A DNA stretch of 64,000 nt, from the NCBI GenBank assembly GCA_025093555.1, contig JAIWNF010000019.1, positions 682,001-746,000 on the forward strand. Reading direction: 5' to 3'. Origin of the DNA: Circinella umbellata (taxonomy: Eukaryota > Mucoromycota > Mucoromycetes > Mucorales > Lichtheimiaceae). Below the pieces are notes generated by a model. The model was not told the DNA's origin and made no database searches. It was given only the letters and a program-made list of their open reading frames with translations. A program made the translations under genes and the position numbers. Every line of letters begins with the position of its first letter. The stretch's first letter is position 1. This document shows positions 40,032 to 52,888 of this stretch, piece after piece.

Positions 40032-42299
40032 ATGAGTAAACCAATTCAAGCAAACATCACACCTCTCCCGACCAGTACTCCACCTCCACCACCACCTAAT
40101 AATTCAGCAACACCGGCACCTGGATTACCAAACATGTTACCCGCAACTTCAACGACACAACCAGGACCAACCACAGCAACTCCACTTGTTACTAATAGTA
40201 CAATTCAAAATAATGCTGGATCACCAATATCAAAAGCAGTTGTGAATCCAAATCAACTTCAACGAGCTAAAATGCAAAATGTACCAGCATTTTTAAATAA
40301 ACTTTACAAGTAATGTGTAATTTTTTTTTTGTTTGTTTGTCAGAAAAAAAAAATATATAAATAAATAATTTATGAGCTAAGAAAAAGGAGAAAAAAATAG
40401 GAACAAAGGGAAAAAAAAAAACTTATTTTGAAACATAATATATTGTTCATGTAGTATGGTAGACGATCCAACAACAGACGACCTTATACGTTGGGCAGAC
40501 GATGGCATGTCATTTATAGTATTAAGACATGAAGATTTCGCCAAACGTGTTTTACCTCGTTTTTTTAAGCATAGCAATTTTTCGTCGTTTGTTCGTCAAC
40601 TCAATATGTACGGTTTTCATAAGGTACCTCATCTTCAACAAGGGGTACTTCATGCGGATAGCGATGCCGAACGATGGGAATTCAGTAACCCTCATTTTCA
40701 ACGGAATCAACCTGATTTATTACTATTGGTTACTCGGAAAAAGGGTAGAGATACAGAAGAAAAAGAACCTGTCAATATTGATATGCATCATATTTTGGAT
40801 GAAATTTCAGCAATTAAGAAACATCAAATGAGTATTAGTGTGGATCTAAAGGGAATTCAACGGGATAATCAGGTTCTTTGGCAAGAAACTTTAGCAGCTC
40901 GCGAACGCCATCAACGTCACCAAGAGACCATTGACAAAATATTACGTTTTCTTGCATCTGTGTTTTCAAGTGATAAGAAACGTGTTGTTATACCAAGAAA
41001 ACGTCGATTCTTGATTGGTGACGCAAATACAGAATACAAAGATGAAGATTTTTTGGAGGAAGATGAGGATGATATTGAGGAGATTGGAAGACGTTCGAAA
41101 GTACCGCGACAATCAGCACAATTTGATATTGATGAATATGTGAATCATACCAGTAGCAGTAGTAGTCAAACACCCATCAATAACGAAAAGACTAGGCCAA
41201 ATTTATCTTATAATGCTGCGAATGCTGCAGGTATTGGAAGTTCAGATGTTTCGGATGCATCAGCTACAGAACTTGCCGCAGCAATTGCACTTAATGATGA
41301 AACAAAGCAACAGAATCAACAACAGCAATTACAATTACAACAACATTTAAACAATGGTAGGTGGAATATTTATTTATTATGAGAACCTGTGTATTATAAA
41401 AGTGCTTATATATTTTTTTATTTTACTTGGATATAATAGGTCTCATGGCTCCTAGTCAACCAGCAGCGCCAGATCTATCATCCATTTTTAATGCACAACA
41501 ATTACAAGGATTACATAATTTGATCACATTGGCACAAGCTAATCCATCTATACTGAATCAATTGGCTAATGAGTCATTTTATAATTCAAATATTCCTCCC
41601 GCCGTAGATTATGCAAACACGGGTGTCAACAATAACGTAAATGGCGCACAGCCCAGACAACAGGAACCCATCCACACTAATAATATCTCTGCAGCTGCTA
41701 CTACTCCCTCGGCTTCTACAGCATCACCATCACCTTCAACCTCATCAAACATCAACACAACATTTCAACACATACAACCACAATTACCAGCTATTGCACC
41801 TGCACCCGCACCCGCACCCGCACCTACATTACCTACATTACCTACAGCAACTTCCTTACCACAAATTAATGACAATATTGCAAATGCTACAAAATCTGCT
41901 GATGCTATTAATCAAGACATTGAAGCTTTAGGAGCAAGTTTAGGATTATTAGCAAACCACTTAGGTTTTGATCCAAACAAATATTCTGGTAGTGATGGAA
42001 ATAATTTCATCAATATTGATGATTTTCTAAATACTGGTACGTTTTCTGATCATTCTTCATCAACAATGAATAATTTTGTTTCTCACCCAATATTTGGACA
42101 ATTAGTTCCTGAGTCCCCTCATTCACCTGCAACCTATATTGTTGATTCACCATCACAAACAGCCTCAGCATCAAGTACACCCGTTACAACAACTGGTGGT
42201 GATCAAAATACTACTGTTACTCCCACAACTACCTCTATACAAGATAATAAAGCTGGTAATCCACCTTCATCAGCTACTGCTGCTGATAGTACTAAATAA
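40032..42299 (+). CDS. Heat shock transcription factor (HSF type)
   Basis: Three exons, join(40032..40309,40455..41356,41440..42299), 679 aa. The HSF DNA-binding domain lies at residues about 83-190: V-P-A-F-L-N-K-L-Y, then R-H-S/F-type recognition sequence [21 protein letters not shown]. Intron 1 cuts the domain just after the first helix. A hydrophobic heptad region (about 205-260, starting H-H-I-L-D-E-I) is the trimerisation coiled coil. A basic [10 protein letters not shown] stretch is a likely nuclear localisation signal. The rest is low-complexity, with an A-P repeat encoded by a GCACCC tandem repeat near 41796-41826. It should bind nGAAn arrays and drive heat-shock genes. Confidence 0.95.
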
Positions 42300-43333
42300 A
42301 GGAGCAATAGTTCTTCCTTATCATCCCTTGACTCAATTTGCTATTATAGTTCCCTTCATCTCTTTCCTTCACCATCAATACACATATATTCACACACTCA
42401 CGATTTTATAACACTTCTTTCACACTTGCTTTTATTATTATTATTATTATTATTATACTATTCTTTCACCCTACTCATTTTTTTTTTCTCTTTTCAAATC
42501 ATGTACATCATTTTTTTCCTTGTTTTGCTTATACATACCTTTTTTTTTTTATCTTGAGTTTATTTTCAATTCAATCACATGTACACTTCTTTAGCTCTGT
42601 AAAAATAGAGCAGACAATTATTCATCTAATACGATATTTTTTTTTTCAATAGTTCTAATTTATCATTTTTTTGTTATTAAAAAGAGGCTCAGAGAGTTTT
42701 TTTTATCATGTGTAACTATCAAATTCAATGATATATTGATAATAATTTGATAGCATAGAAGTTAAGCTTCTGTTTGATATGTAATTTGTATTCACAAAAA
42801 CACACTTCGATTTCATATCTCGCTTAGTCGCTGATGTCGTCAAATTGCATGTTACATTGGAGAATGGCGTAACACAATGATAAAACCGTGTAGACAATAT
42901 GGAACAAATCAATGGCATTAATCTCCTACTTCAATACCTCCAGATAAACAATCAGGGCAGTACTACATTAACTATTCAGCATACGTAAAATTATATCTAT
43001 AAAGAACTTACATTTTCCAATAGATTTGTCCCTTTGAGGTGGCCAAGGGATAAATGATACATCAAGTATATCAGACCTAATTCTAGTTACATTTATCAAC
43101 CTGGAAAGATGCAAAGAAAATCGTCCGATAGAATATTGCAAAAGTGATATTTTATTGTTTAGCAACATGTAATAGTCTATATAGTAGCTATATAAAACAT
43201 ACATGTATGAAAATACATTGTTTTTTGATGAGTTGATCAAAGCTTTGTAACTTAGGAACAAAGAGTTTCTGCTGAGTTGAATTTATATACGAAACTTTTT
43301 TTTTGTTTGCTTCTCTTCAAAACGAATCTTATA
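42300..43333. other. Intergenic
   Basis: 3' flank of HSF with a (TTA)n run at about 42434-42456 and T-rich tracts. On the minus strand about 43110-42700 is weakly coding-like (for example I-P-W-P-P-Q), but it is interrupted and not assignable. Confidence 0.5.
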
Positions 43334-44296
43334 ATGGAGTCGAACACTGATTGCGAAAGTACCAATGTTACCCCCCTCATCAATTCTTCCAAGGCTGCCC
43401 CTACAATCACCGCTACTACTACTACTACCACATCATCTTTTCCAAACTCTGCTGATGGTGCTAGTAATTCTGATGTCAACGACAATGATGGAACCGTTGT
43501 TAATGAGCAGGGTAGCAATACTCAAAAACAACGTGGTTCGTATTGGACCAATGAAGAGGACCTCAAGCTAGTTAATGCTTGGTGTTGTGTCTCCAAGGAT
43601 TCAGTAAGAGGTGCTGAGGACAAAGAACAAGGCTTATGGGGACTCGTTCTCGAGGTCTTTGTATCTACTGGCAATCCCAACAACAGGGATTGGAATGGCT
43701 TAAAGAATCACTGGGGAATTATTTCCAAGACTTGCTCTGCATTCTCTGCTGCATTTGTACTAGCCCGAGAGAAAAAAGAAAGTGGCGAATCTGAGGATGA
43801 TGTGGTAAGGTATCTCTATGCTTATGATTAAAAGTCACCCATGATAATTAACAAATATGCATAGATGGCACACGCCCTCAAAATTTATGAAAGCGATCCT
43901 CCCAAAAGAGCCGCCAGGAATTTTAGATATATGCACTGCTGGCACATCCTTAAGAGGCAGCACAAATGGCGTGTGTTTTTGGAAAAAGTGAAGAATCAGT
44001 CTAAAGATGTAGTGAATGACTTAGAGCGGCCCATGGGGAAAAAGAAGGTCAAGGCAGTGGAGCAAAGTAAGAAGCGACGTTTACATGAGGATATTGATGA
44101 GGGAGAAGGAGTATCGAAGGAAGCGGCCTTGTTGTGCGACCGGATCAACCTTGATCGAGCTCGTTTTAAAATCTTGGAAAGAGCGGAAGATATCTCAATT
44201 ATGGATAGAGATATCTCAAACTACACTGGCGCTCGTCTCAAATTTTTCAAGCACTTGCAGGACGAAGTCATGAAGAAATATTTTGATGAAGAATAA
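43334..44296 (+). CDS. Myb/SANT-like protein of PIF/Harbinger type
   Basis: Two exons, join(43334..43804,43865..44296), 300 aa, intact. After a Ser/Thr/Asn-rich leader comes a trihelix/SANT-like DNA-binding domain at about residues 66-155: G-S-Y-W-T-N-E-E-D-L-K-L-V-N-A-W, then N-G-L-K-N-H-W-G-I-I. The second exon has F-R-Y-M-H-C-W-H-I-L-K-R-Q-H-K-W, a pattern shared with plant NAM-associated and Harbinger accessory proteins, followed by a basic linker and a charged helical end. In PIF/Harbinger elements such a protein brings the transposase to the element ends and into the nucleus. A degraded transposase lies convergently 50 bp downstream. It may be a surviving element gene or a co-opted host factor. 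Confidence 0.75.
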
Positions 44297-44344
44297 ATAA
44301 TATTATTATTAAAAAAAATTAGGTAATTATATAGGAAAAGTGAT

Positions 44345-45110
44345 TAACTAATTACTATTTCCAAGCTCTTCCCATAGGTGTTATACGAGGTCATTTTTAA
44401 ATGTGAGTGGGTGAATGAATCACGGGTTTCATTCAAATGTGAAATATCTACATGATCGTATGTTATACGTCCTCTGTTGTAATATGGTGAGACAGAATAG
44501 CTGCTAGTATTATAGTCCTCGACCATAACACGTCGCTTGTACTTGTCCAGTCTCGTCTTCAACAATCATGCTATACAAAATGTAAGTTTTCATGATGTTG
44601 GAGATATGAGCCAAGCTTTCAGATCCTTGCAGATGCTCTGATGATATTACAGCGTACTTGGAGTATACCAAAAGGAACTTAAATATTCTTTCGAGTGGAT
44701 TCTAGCATTTTGGTGAAGTACTATGAAGTATTTATAAATTAGACGTATGTTGTGATTTTAATAAATGAATATTTATATAATGTTGTGATTCAAAAAATAT
44801 ACCTGCTGTTTTTTTTCTTTGAGGGGCTGAAAACGACTTGACGAACGTAGCCCAGAGAGGGGATACCATTACAAGTGCCTGGGACACTAAAAAAGGAAGG
44901 CCAAGTGAAATGGCAGTTATGCCTTTTTTACCCTTATCCTGGCCCTTCTATGATGTTAAACAACTTTTCATTTCCAGTGCATCCAATCGATTGACTCAAG
45001 CATGCCTGAAAACCCGCGCTTGCGATTGTTCTTGAGCAGCCGGTTGAAATCATTATCATTTGGTAAACGAAGCCTCTGTTCATCATAACACTCAATAACA
45101 TCCTCGCCGA
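44345..45110 (-). pseudogene. PIF/Harbinger transposase remnant
   Basis: Read on the minus strand, pieces in different frames reproduce a Harbinger transposase. About 45060-44965: R-L-P-N-D-N-D-F-N-R-L-L-K-N-N, then M-L-E-S-I-D-W-M-H-W, whose Asp is the first catalytic residue. About 44690-44575: V-P-F-G-I-L-Q-V-R-C-N-I-I-R-A, then I-M-K-T-Y-I-L-Y-S-M-I-V-E-D-E. About 44400-44350: N-D-L-V, stop, H-L-W-E-E-L-G-N. Several stops and frameshifts are present and the central part with the second catalytic Asp is missing. Confidence 0.75.
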
Positions 45111-45820
45111 ATTATATCAATGCACACTCCCAAAAAAAACACGAGCAAGCAATCTAACCAAATCGGAAATAGATGTTCCCTCGTAAATTGAGAAAAGGAT
45201 CGATTTTAGAATTATTATTTTGCTGTCTATGATAGGGGTATATTACAGATGAGAAATAAATAGGTATAAAATAAAATAGAGAATGATACTGTATACGTAT
45301 TTCAGCTAAAACTTGTATATCATTGACAGCTATGAATGTAGTTATATAGTAACTTGGCCATAATAGCATTCTTTTTTGTTATGTTACAATCCTTCTTCAA
45401 TAGTCTCTCACAGTGAAGAGTTTTTTATATTATTACTTTTTCTTGCTTTATACCACTTTTTGAAATCCACTTTGACCAGCGTAAGCAAAAATAAATACAT
45501 TATATATGTATATATATATATATAAGAAGCTATTATATAACTTTGTTTAAGAGTAATATCCCGAACTAAGTCTGATATATCATTAAGTATTGAAACAAGA
45601 AAAATAAAGAAGAACTAATAAAATAATCAAAAGAACCTTATGCAGCTAATAATATCAGCGTATAATAATAAACGAAAAAGCAAGTGTTGTGTGTAAAAGA
45701 GGCGAATGTATATGAATATATGTAAGATGATGTAGTGTATGTTTTTCAACATATGGAGATGATAATAACACTAAATACAAAGAAGAATGGAAATCAATTG
45801 AAAAAAAAAATGAAAAAAAA
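45111..45820. other. Intergenic
   Basis: A+T-rich gap containing the 5' side of the Harbinger relic and the 3' flank of the ITC1-like gene. An AT microsatellite lies at about 45505-45524. Confidence 0.55.
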
Positions 45821-47135
45821 TTATCGTGATTTTGAGTTTCGTTTTGCTGTCTGTGCTTCCAATTTGTTAATTGCTTGTGCTCGTTTCTTCATGGATTCTG
45901 CAATATAGCTATGGCGTTTGGCTATTTCGTTCTTTAATTTACATTCACGATTACCTTTTGGATTTAGCCAAGAAAGCAATTGTTGGATCTAATACAAACG
46001 GATAAAATGAAGTTTGTAATAAGTCTCATAAAACACCAACCATGATAATGATTAAAAATAAATAAAAATATAATGTAGTGATCAGGTACCTCTTCTGGTT
46101 CAGTGTAACATCTCCACCAACTACGACTTGGTTCCACATCTAGTGGGGTATTTAAACGTTGTTCTAACCATTCACTTTCTTCATTCAGTGCTTGAGCTTT
46201 CATAAGTGCTAGCATAAACCATTGACCACCACCTCGTCCCCATGGTTGTTCTGGCTCTTCATAAGATCGATCGCGCTCACGAATCATTTGTATATCAACA
46301 TCACTTGGGCCTTGAACATAAAGGCGACCTGTACCATATGTACTCGAAGTACCAATATTATCCAGATAAAGATATCGATTATAAAACCTATCTTTGCCTA
46401 ATGGACGTATTCGTAGTGTCGTGTACTTTCGCATGTCCTTTTCCAATTGCTCTTCCTTTTTACGAAGTGCTCGCTCCTCTTCTTCCAATTTTCGTCGTTC
46501 TTCTGCCTTTTGTCGCAATTCTTGACTTCTTGCTTTGGCTGCTTCCCTTTGTTTCTCATACATTTCTTTTTTCAGTTGTTCCATTTCTTTACGTTTTTGT
46601 TGTTTTAACTTTAATTTTTCTTGTCGAGATCGATGTCTTCGTTCATGGCTTTTGATTCCTCGAGAAGGACTAAAAGAAAAATGTGTTGTTTTGTAAGATG
46701 GTTTTTTCAGAGTGCATATATTCAAATATACAATAACTTACGCATCACTATCGTCGGAAGCAGCGCTCAAATCTTCATCATCTGAATCAGAGTCTGAATC
46801 TGAATCATCATCTTCACTATCAGTATCCTCATCATCATCGTCATCATCTGTTGTATCCCTTTCTTCCTTTTCGGCACGATCTCGTTTATCCATCTCAGCT
46901 CGTCTTGCAGTCCTAATAACCCAATTATTATTTGTTATTAGCTTTTTTAAAATCACAAAAAAAAAAGGTAGCAAGAGGAAATGTTACTTACATATTTTTT
47001 ATTTCCTTATTTAATTCCATTTTTTGTCGCCTAAACTCAGTAAGTTGCTCTTGACAACTTTCCATATATTCTCTATAATTGAAATGATTGACGTGTGAGT
47101 GAATAATGTAATCAAGAAAAGGTATATATTCATAA

Positions 47136-47201
<66 letters not shown>

Positions 47202-49988
47202 TGAATATATGAATAGCTACAAATACTTACTTTACAGCCGTTGATTCATTAACAGCATCAATGAGAAAACTGAGAATGGCAAGCTTGTGTTTTATACTCA
47301 AAGAGGGGTATTGACGTTCTCGTTCAGAAGCTTTTGATTTATTTCTTGGAACCAAATGACATAAAATAAGATTCAAATCAGGAATTAACGCAGGTGTTGC
47401 AATTTCATTCAGACATCCAATTAGTACAGTTTCCCATCCTTTGGTATTTCGAATCGTCCTCCTATCCCAACCCGATGATAATTTAAGTTGTTCAGAATCT
47501 CTCCATCCACGTTCTACTTTTTCACCTTGATGATGTATAAATAGCGTATCTTTCTTTGTCGACGTTGGTGTTGATGCTGAAGATGATTTGCCTGATGACT
47601 CCTCATTATCATCCTCTTCATTTTGCTTAATCGTTTCCAAATATTCTTCATTAATTACACCACTTGCAATTTCACCGCCAATATCTTGTTGTCGTTCCTT
47701 AATAATCACATTTAAAAGGCATGCATTACTTTCAAATAAAACATTTGATTTCGACATATGTTGAGAAGGCTGACACAGCGCACGTTCAAAGTCGTCGATG
47801 CTGAATGGTGAAAGGCCGAGTGGATCAGAAAATACAGCCAAAAATGACCATACAGATATAAATGTTTCGAAAATATCATCAGGGATTGCAGTATTTTTGT
47901 GTAAAGGTGGTCGGGGATCGCGTCCACCCGTTGGATAGGGAATGGTAGCTGGTCCAGTGTATTTATCTGGTGCCATGTCAATCAATGCCCAGTTTAAGTT
48001 AGGATCCTTTCTATAAATTGGCAAATCGAGATCTTCAATTGGATATTTGACAGCAGCTTGTTTTCGTCGTTCTTCTCGTTGACGTTCTTTTTCTTCTTTT
48101 AGTTTTGCCTTTTGTAGTAAATTCTCTTCTTTTCTTGCCCGCTTTTCCGCTTCCTTATCTTCCAATTCCTTCAGCGGTGCTTTCCGTTTCCGCGCTTGAT
48201 TTGCATATGCTAAGTCTTGTGCTTCTTGTAAGTGAGGTGGTAACAGGGTACTAATACCATAGTGATATGCAACGTTTGCCTAATGTAAATCAATGTTTTG
48301 TTACTTGGCAACTGTTTTCTTTCGTTGATTTATCCAGTTTTTAAAAATTATTTCCATTTCCCAACCCAAAAAAAAAAATAGTTTACCTTAATCAACCATG
48401 GTGCACCAATATAACTATCCCTTTTCGAACATTCTCGGATAAGTCTTTGAATCATATGCCGATTGAATACGCGCTTATCTCTCCTATATAGCACGTGTGT
48501 GAATGTTAGCCAGTGCTCTTTTTTCTCGCATATAAATTATAAACCCCTAGTACACACATGTATCCACTTTACATAATTCCGCCCTTCATTTTTTTTACCT
48601 TATTTCATCTGCGTCCACATCTCTTACGAGGTCTTCAAGAGGTTGGCCAAATTCATTAATAAGCTGTACTCTATATTTTAATGGTTGTGATGGATTGGTA
48701 AAGTTTGGATCAAAGATTTGAGGTACTGATTGTTGCTCATTACTGTGTATAGAAATTGATGATGATTCTGATACAGGGATATTGGTTTGTTTTGATTGTT
48801 CCTGTTGAGAAGCTGAATTAGAATTATAATTATAATTATTAGTGGCGGTTGATGTTGCTGCTGAATTAGTAGTAGTTTCTGTAGTAGTATCAGGAGTAGG
48901 ATGTAAAAAAGCATCCGGAAATCGTAAACGTCCATTAGGTTGCCGTGGAATATCATCAGGTTCTGATTCTGTTTCGTCGGAAGAACCAGGTGGTGCAATA
49001 GACGTATAATGTTGATATTGATGTTGCTGTTGCTGTTGCTGTTGTACTTTGCTATTGACTTCCGGAAAAATATCTACAATCCGGGCCAAATATCTATTTT
49101 ATGATCCCATGATTTACTAAGTAACATAATATATGCAAACACACCCACAAACATCGTCCCCTATATTCCTTTCCGCCAATATTATTTATATGACTATGAA
49201 AATATTCTTACATATTTTCACTAAGTTTACAGTGAACTACTTCACCAATAGCAAAATTGAATCGAAAATAGGTATAAATCTCTTCAACTAATGGTTCCAG
49301 TCGGATCGTTTCTATAGAAATACCGTCAAATAATGATAATAATAAAAAGCACTTATTAGTTATATATACAGATACCAATTTATTGAATTTACAAGTACCA
49401 GAAGAAAATTATAGATAAAGACATATAACTTACGAAATTGAACATTATATAATATACGTTTTCGTAGAACTTCACAGAATCTAAATTCTGCTCTATTTTG
49501 TTCGTCGCGACCTTCACTTTCTAAGGCTTGTTCATATGTCAAATTGCTTCGCCCTGTTGCTTCGCAAGTCCATAATGGTTGATGGTAAAGCATGAATCGA
49601 TTGATATATTCTCTATTGACACAAACAAAAATAGTAGTTAAGGATTGACATAAATGACAGATTATTGTTTAGAAATAATAATGTCAACTAAAAAAGGGCA
49701 TTTAAAGTGTTTCCACCAGAGTTATGCATATTTTCTTTATATTCGTTTTAATCAGTTATATAAAGATTTTATATATATACGAAAGCGCGTATATACATTT
49801 GTGTTAAATCAAATTGTTATAGATAAGCATATATATATATATATATATATATATAAAGAAAAAGGATACTCGTAACTTGTGAATATTTCATTCGTGAAGC
49901 GCAGGTACCAAACTTCCTTTCGCTTTCGTCTCGAGTCGTAAGGAGGAGGAGCCGTAAGAGGTATACGTTTGTCGTTTAACAGGGGCAT
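45821..49988 (-). CDS. ITC1: ISWI chromatin-remodelling partner, Itc1/ACF1-type (WAC, DDT, WHIM)
   Basis: Large accessory subunit that guides an ISWI ATPase in nucleosome spacing and repression. Ten exons: complement(join(45821..45988,46090..46669,46742..46912,46992..47072,47231..48279,48387..48483,48599..49093,49212..49311,49434..49612,49870..49988)), 1012 aa, all phases closing. The WAC domain is N-terminal (E-V-W-Y-L-R-F-T-N-E-I-F, Y-E-E-Y-I-N-R-F, then L-W-T-C-E-A-T-G-R-S-N-L-T-Y). A charged coiled coil precedes the DDT domain, which begins at about residue 464 (D-D-I-F-E-T-F-I-S-V-W-S-F-L) and includes F-E-R-A-L. Toward the C-terminus comes an Asp/Ser repeat, a second coiled coil and the WHIM2-like R-P-L-G-K-D-R-F-Y-N-R-Y. 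No PHD finger or bromodomain is visible, which favours yeast-like Itc1 over animal BAZ proteins. Confidence 0.9.
47137..47197. repeat. (CA)n(TA)n microsatellite in an ITC1 intron
   Basis: About twelve CA units run directly into about eighteen TA units, within the 158-nt intron 47073-47230, making over a third of that intron simple repeat. Confidence 0.95.
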
Positions 49989-50819
49989 ATAAATAATACA
50001 AAAGTTGTCGGTCGGAAATGAGGTAAGGGGGGATTATTAAAACAACCCACACAAAAATAAAAAAAGGTTCTTGAAAGAAACAAAAAAAAAAATAGTATCA
50101 CAGTCAAATGTGAGAGCAAAAAAAAACCTTGTTCAGAGAGACAAAGTCCCCCAATGGATTTGATCGCTTTTCCCGGTAGAGCGATATTCCGTATAAAGCA
50201 GAACATACTCTCTTTTTTTTTCTTTCTCCGTCGTATTTTTTTAAGGTTGCTGCCTCGCGAACCATGTTTTTTCATTATTCTTTCAAAAGTGAAACATAGT
50301 ATGTTTTATGAATTTGATAGTATTCCTTTAAAATCGAGATATAATGGTATATATATAACTTATCTAGCTATTAAAAAATAAAAACCTACTATTTTATTAT
50401 ACCACAATAAGCTTTGATTTTTTTACTAGCCTACAATATACTAAAGAAATGTCCACCTGCAACTAATTGGTATTATCAAATAGGTATATAATGAAATACT
50501 TCATGCTTATAGAACGATCCAGTTAGCAATCGTACATTATTTTATGGTATACACATTTCCAAATATTAATATATTTATGCATAATATCCAAGTAGCAGTA
50601 TTATTTAGTGTTACTACTTTACAACTACTTACCAGGGGGACGTCGGTTTTTTTCGGGGAAGGGTTGAGATTGTATATACTTTATATATTCAAGAAAGAAT
50701 ATTATGTGATACTCATTTCAATCATAAACTGCTCTACTAGTTGAAGTGTTGGACAACACGTCTTGTGTTACAAACAACAATTTTTTCTATTTGTTGTGTT
50801 ACCATACAACTTCCTTAAT

Positions 50820-50891
50820 TACTAAGTATTTTGATTTTTTTTTACATTGCTGAAGAATACGAACATGTGTATTCTTCAAAAATACTTAGTA
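50820..50891. repeat. Nested perfect inverted repeat (cruciform)
   Basis: Outer arms ACTAAGTATTTT (50821-50832) and AAAATACTTAGT (50879-50890), extended by one T-A pair, enclose inner arms GAAGAATAC (50852-50860) and GTATTCTTC (50869-50877) with an 8-nt loop. No coding context. Confidence 0.85.
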
Positions 50892-52688
50892 CATATTTTT
50901 CTTCATCAAGTTTAGTTTACCATACTTTTATTAGTTTATGTATGCCTAAACGATGATACATCATATTGCATTAAAAGAATTGACTTTTTGTATAAACTTT
51001 CTATTGTAATGAGACGCCTGATCCCTGCTATATGCACTCCTCTTGATCTCGATGGCCTGTAAAAATGCTGATGTACGTAGTATTTCCACTTTTCCCAAGC
51101 TATTGAATGAAAGAATGCCAAATTATAATAAAAAAAGATTATTGCATTTAGCTTATTATTTTTGAAGCTTTAGGTGGTACCACGTAATAATAAGCTAGTA
51201 GGTAGCAATGGTGTATTCTTCTACTTAATATTCAGCCATCATGATGAGCATATATTTATATATTTTATCTCAGTACATTTATATAATAACGAGGTTTCTG
51301 TTTTGAATTGTTCGTTTGGTTACTATTCAATTTCTTTGAATGAGCGTTACGTATTAATTGAGCTTACGTACTTCAAAAAAAACAAAATTAAAGTCGTCAA
51401 ACTGTATTAATATCCAGTGTCTTTACAGAAAGACACAGAGCGCGAATTGTGCAATGATTGCTCTGTGTCAAAAAGTAATTAATCTAGAGGCAGTAGATTA
51501 TAATAGCGAATGACCTTATTTTTTGATCATCAATTTACTAAAATGCAATATCAAATCGTCGCATATTTTTTTTTAAAAATTTGTTTTATTGTGGAAATAC
51601 AATATAGTACGTATCTCATGTACCTAGCAACAAATCATTATCGGAATGGCTCTATATTATTATACTACGTATTTATAATAATATTGCTGTAGATGATTAT
51701 GAACACTAATCCGTCCTGCTATCTTTATCTTTAACATTTTTCTTTTCTTTTTACTTTTGAAGAAATCAACATCTACTATGTACAACAGTAGCTGTTTGGC
51801 CTATACTGTATGTATGATAATAAGAATGTACTAGTGGGAGGAATCGCTTTTCCCATTATTAATCATGTAGTAATTATTGATGCGTAAAAATAAAAACAAG
51901 TATTTATGCTTGTCGGAAGAAAGAATAATACTCGCATGATTACTTATAATATAATTATGATGATCATCAACAATAAAAACCCATGTATATGCATTCATCT
52001 GAAGAAGTAGAAAAGCATTCTTTTTTTATAGTGCCTACAAACAATGTCAAAAATCCAGCATAATATAATTTGAAAGAGAAAAAAGCTACATACAGTACAA
52101 GATGTTGCTGGTGCTTGTATTTTAACACTGTTTTAGCATTTATTATATATGAGAATTATGGGACGATGACAAAGATATTATACATTTGAAATGCGTTTTT
52201 GTTGTTCTTGTGTGAGTATAAAATACTACGTACATAAAAAATACTCATCGAGGCGGCCGATATATTATTGTTTTCCATAGAACGCCAATTATTAATATCT
52301 GTTACGACATAGGATTGGTGGACATTTGGTATTTTATTATTATAATTTAATCTTACTGCATTCTAGCTCTACTATAAAGGATGAAAGTTCAAGTTTGTTC
52401 GGCTATATATAGAAACGAAATTGTGTAAGCTCTTTTTCTGATTTCCTTGAAGCTGTTGTTTATTTTTGTTATTATTACATATCACTAAATAACAAAAAAA
52501 ATAAAAGATTAAACTGCTGTATAACATATAATATACCATGAATCTAATTAATAATAATAAAACCAGCAATAAATACGTAACAGTTTACTAGATATGCCGT
52601 TCTAAAAAAATATTGATGCTTCTACAGGTGAAACAAGTGTGTACAGTAACGACGATGTAGGAAGTCGTCTACAACATTACACGATATA

Positions 52689-52888
52689 GGGGACCTTGAC
52701 TGTCCTCACCCCCCCTCCGCTTTATTTATTTATTTTATTTATTTATTTATTGTATTACATTCTCATTCAAGAAGATAGAGATAACAGACTTGGACAATAT
52801 TTCCTTTTTTTTTATTAGTATATAATTAATACTTAGTAGTAATATGTTTCGATTTTAAATAAAGAATTGATCCACAGTCAAGGTCCCC
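52689..52888. mobile_element. MITE-like element, 200 bp, 15-bp perfect terminal inverted repeats
   Basis: GGGGACCTTGACTGT at 52689-52703 is the exact reverse complement of ACAGTCAAGGTCCCC at 52874-52888. The 200-bp unit is A+T-rich inside, with a (TTTA)n tract at about 52721-52752, and has no open frame. I found no clear target-site duplication, so the superfamily is open. Confidence 0.6.

Noticed and set aside
42700..43110. Coding-like minus-strand pieces with W-P-P-Q
   Set aside because: Could be a Tc1 remnant, but the match is too short and broken to name.
44838..45035. Plus-strand frame of 65 codons
   Set aside because: It is antisense to recognisable Harbinger transposase sequence.
46242..46655. 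Plus-strand frame of 137 codons rich in Phe and Leu
   Set aside because: Antisense shadow of the Lys/Glu-rich coiled coil of the ITC1-like gene.
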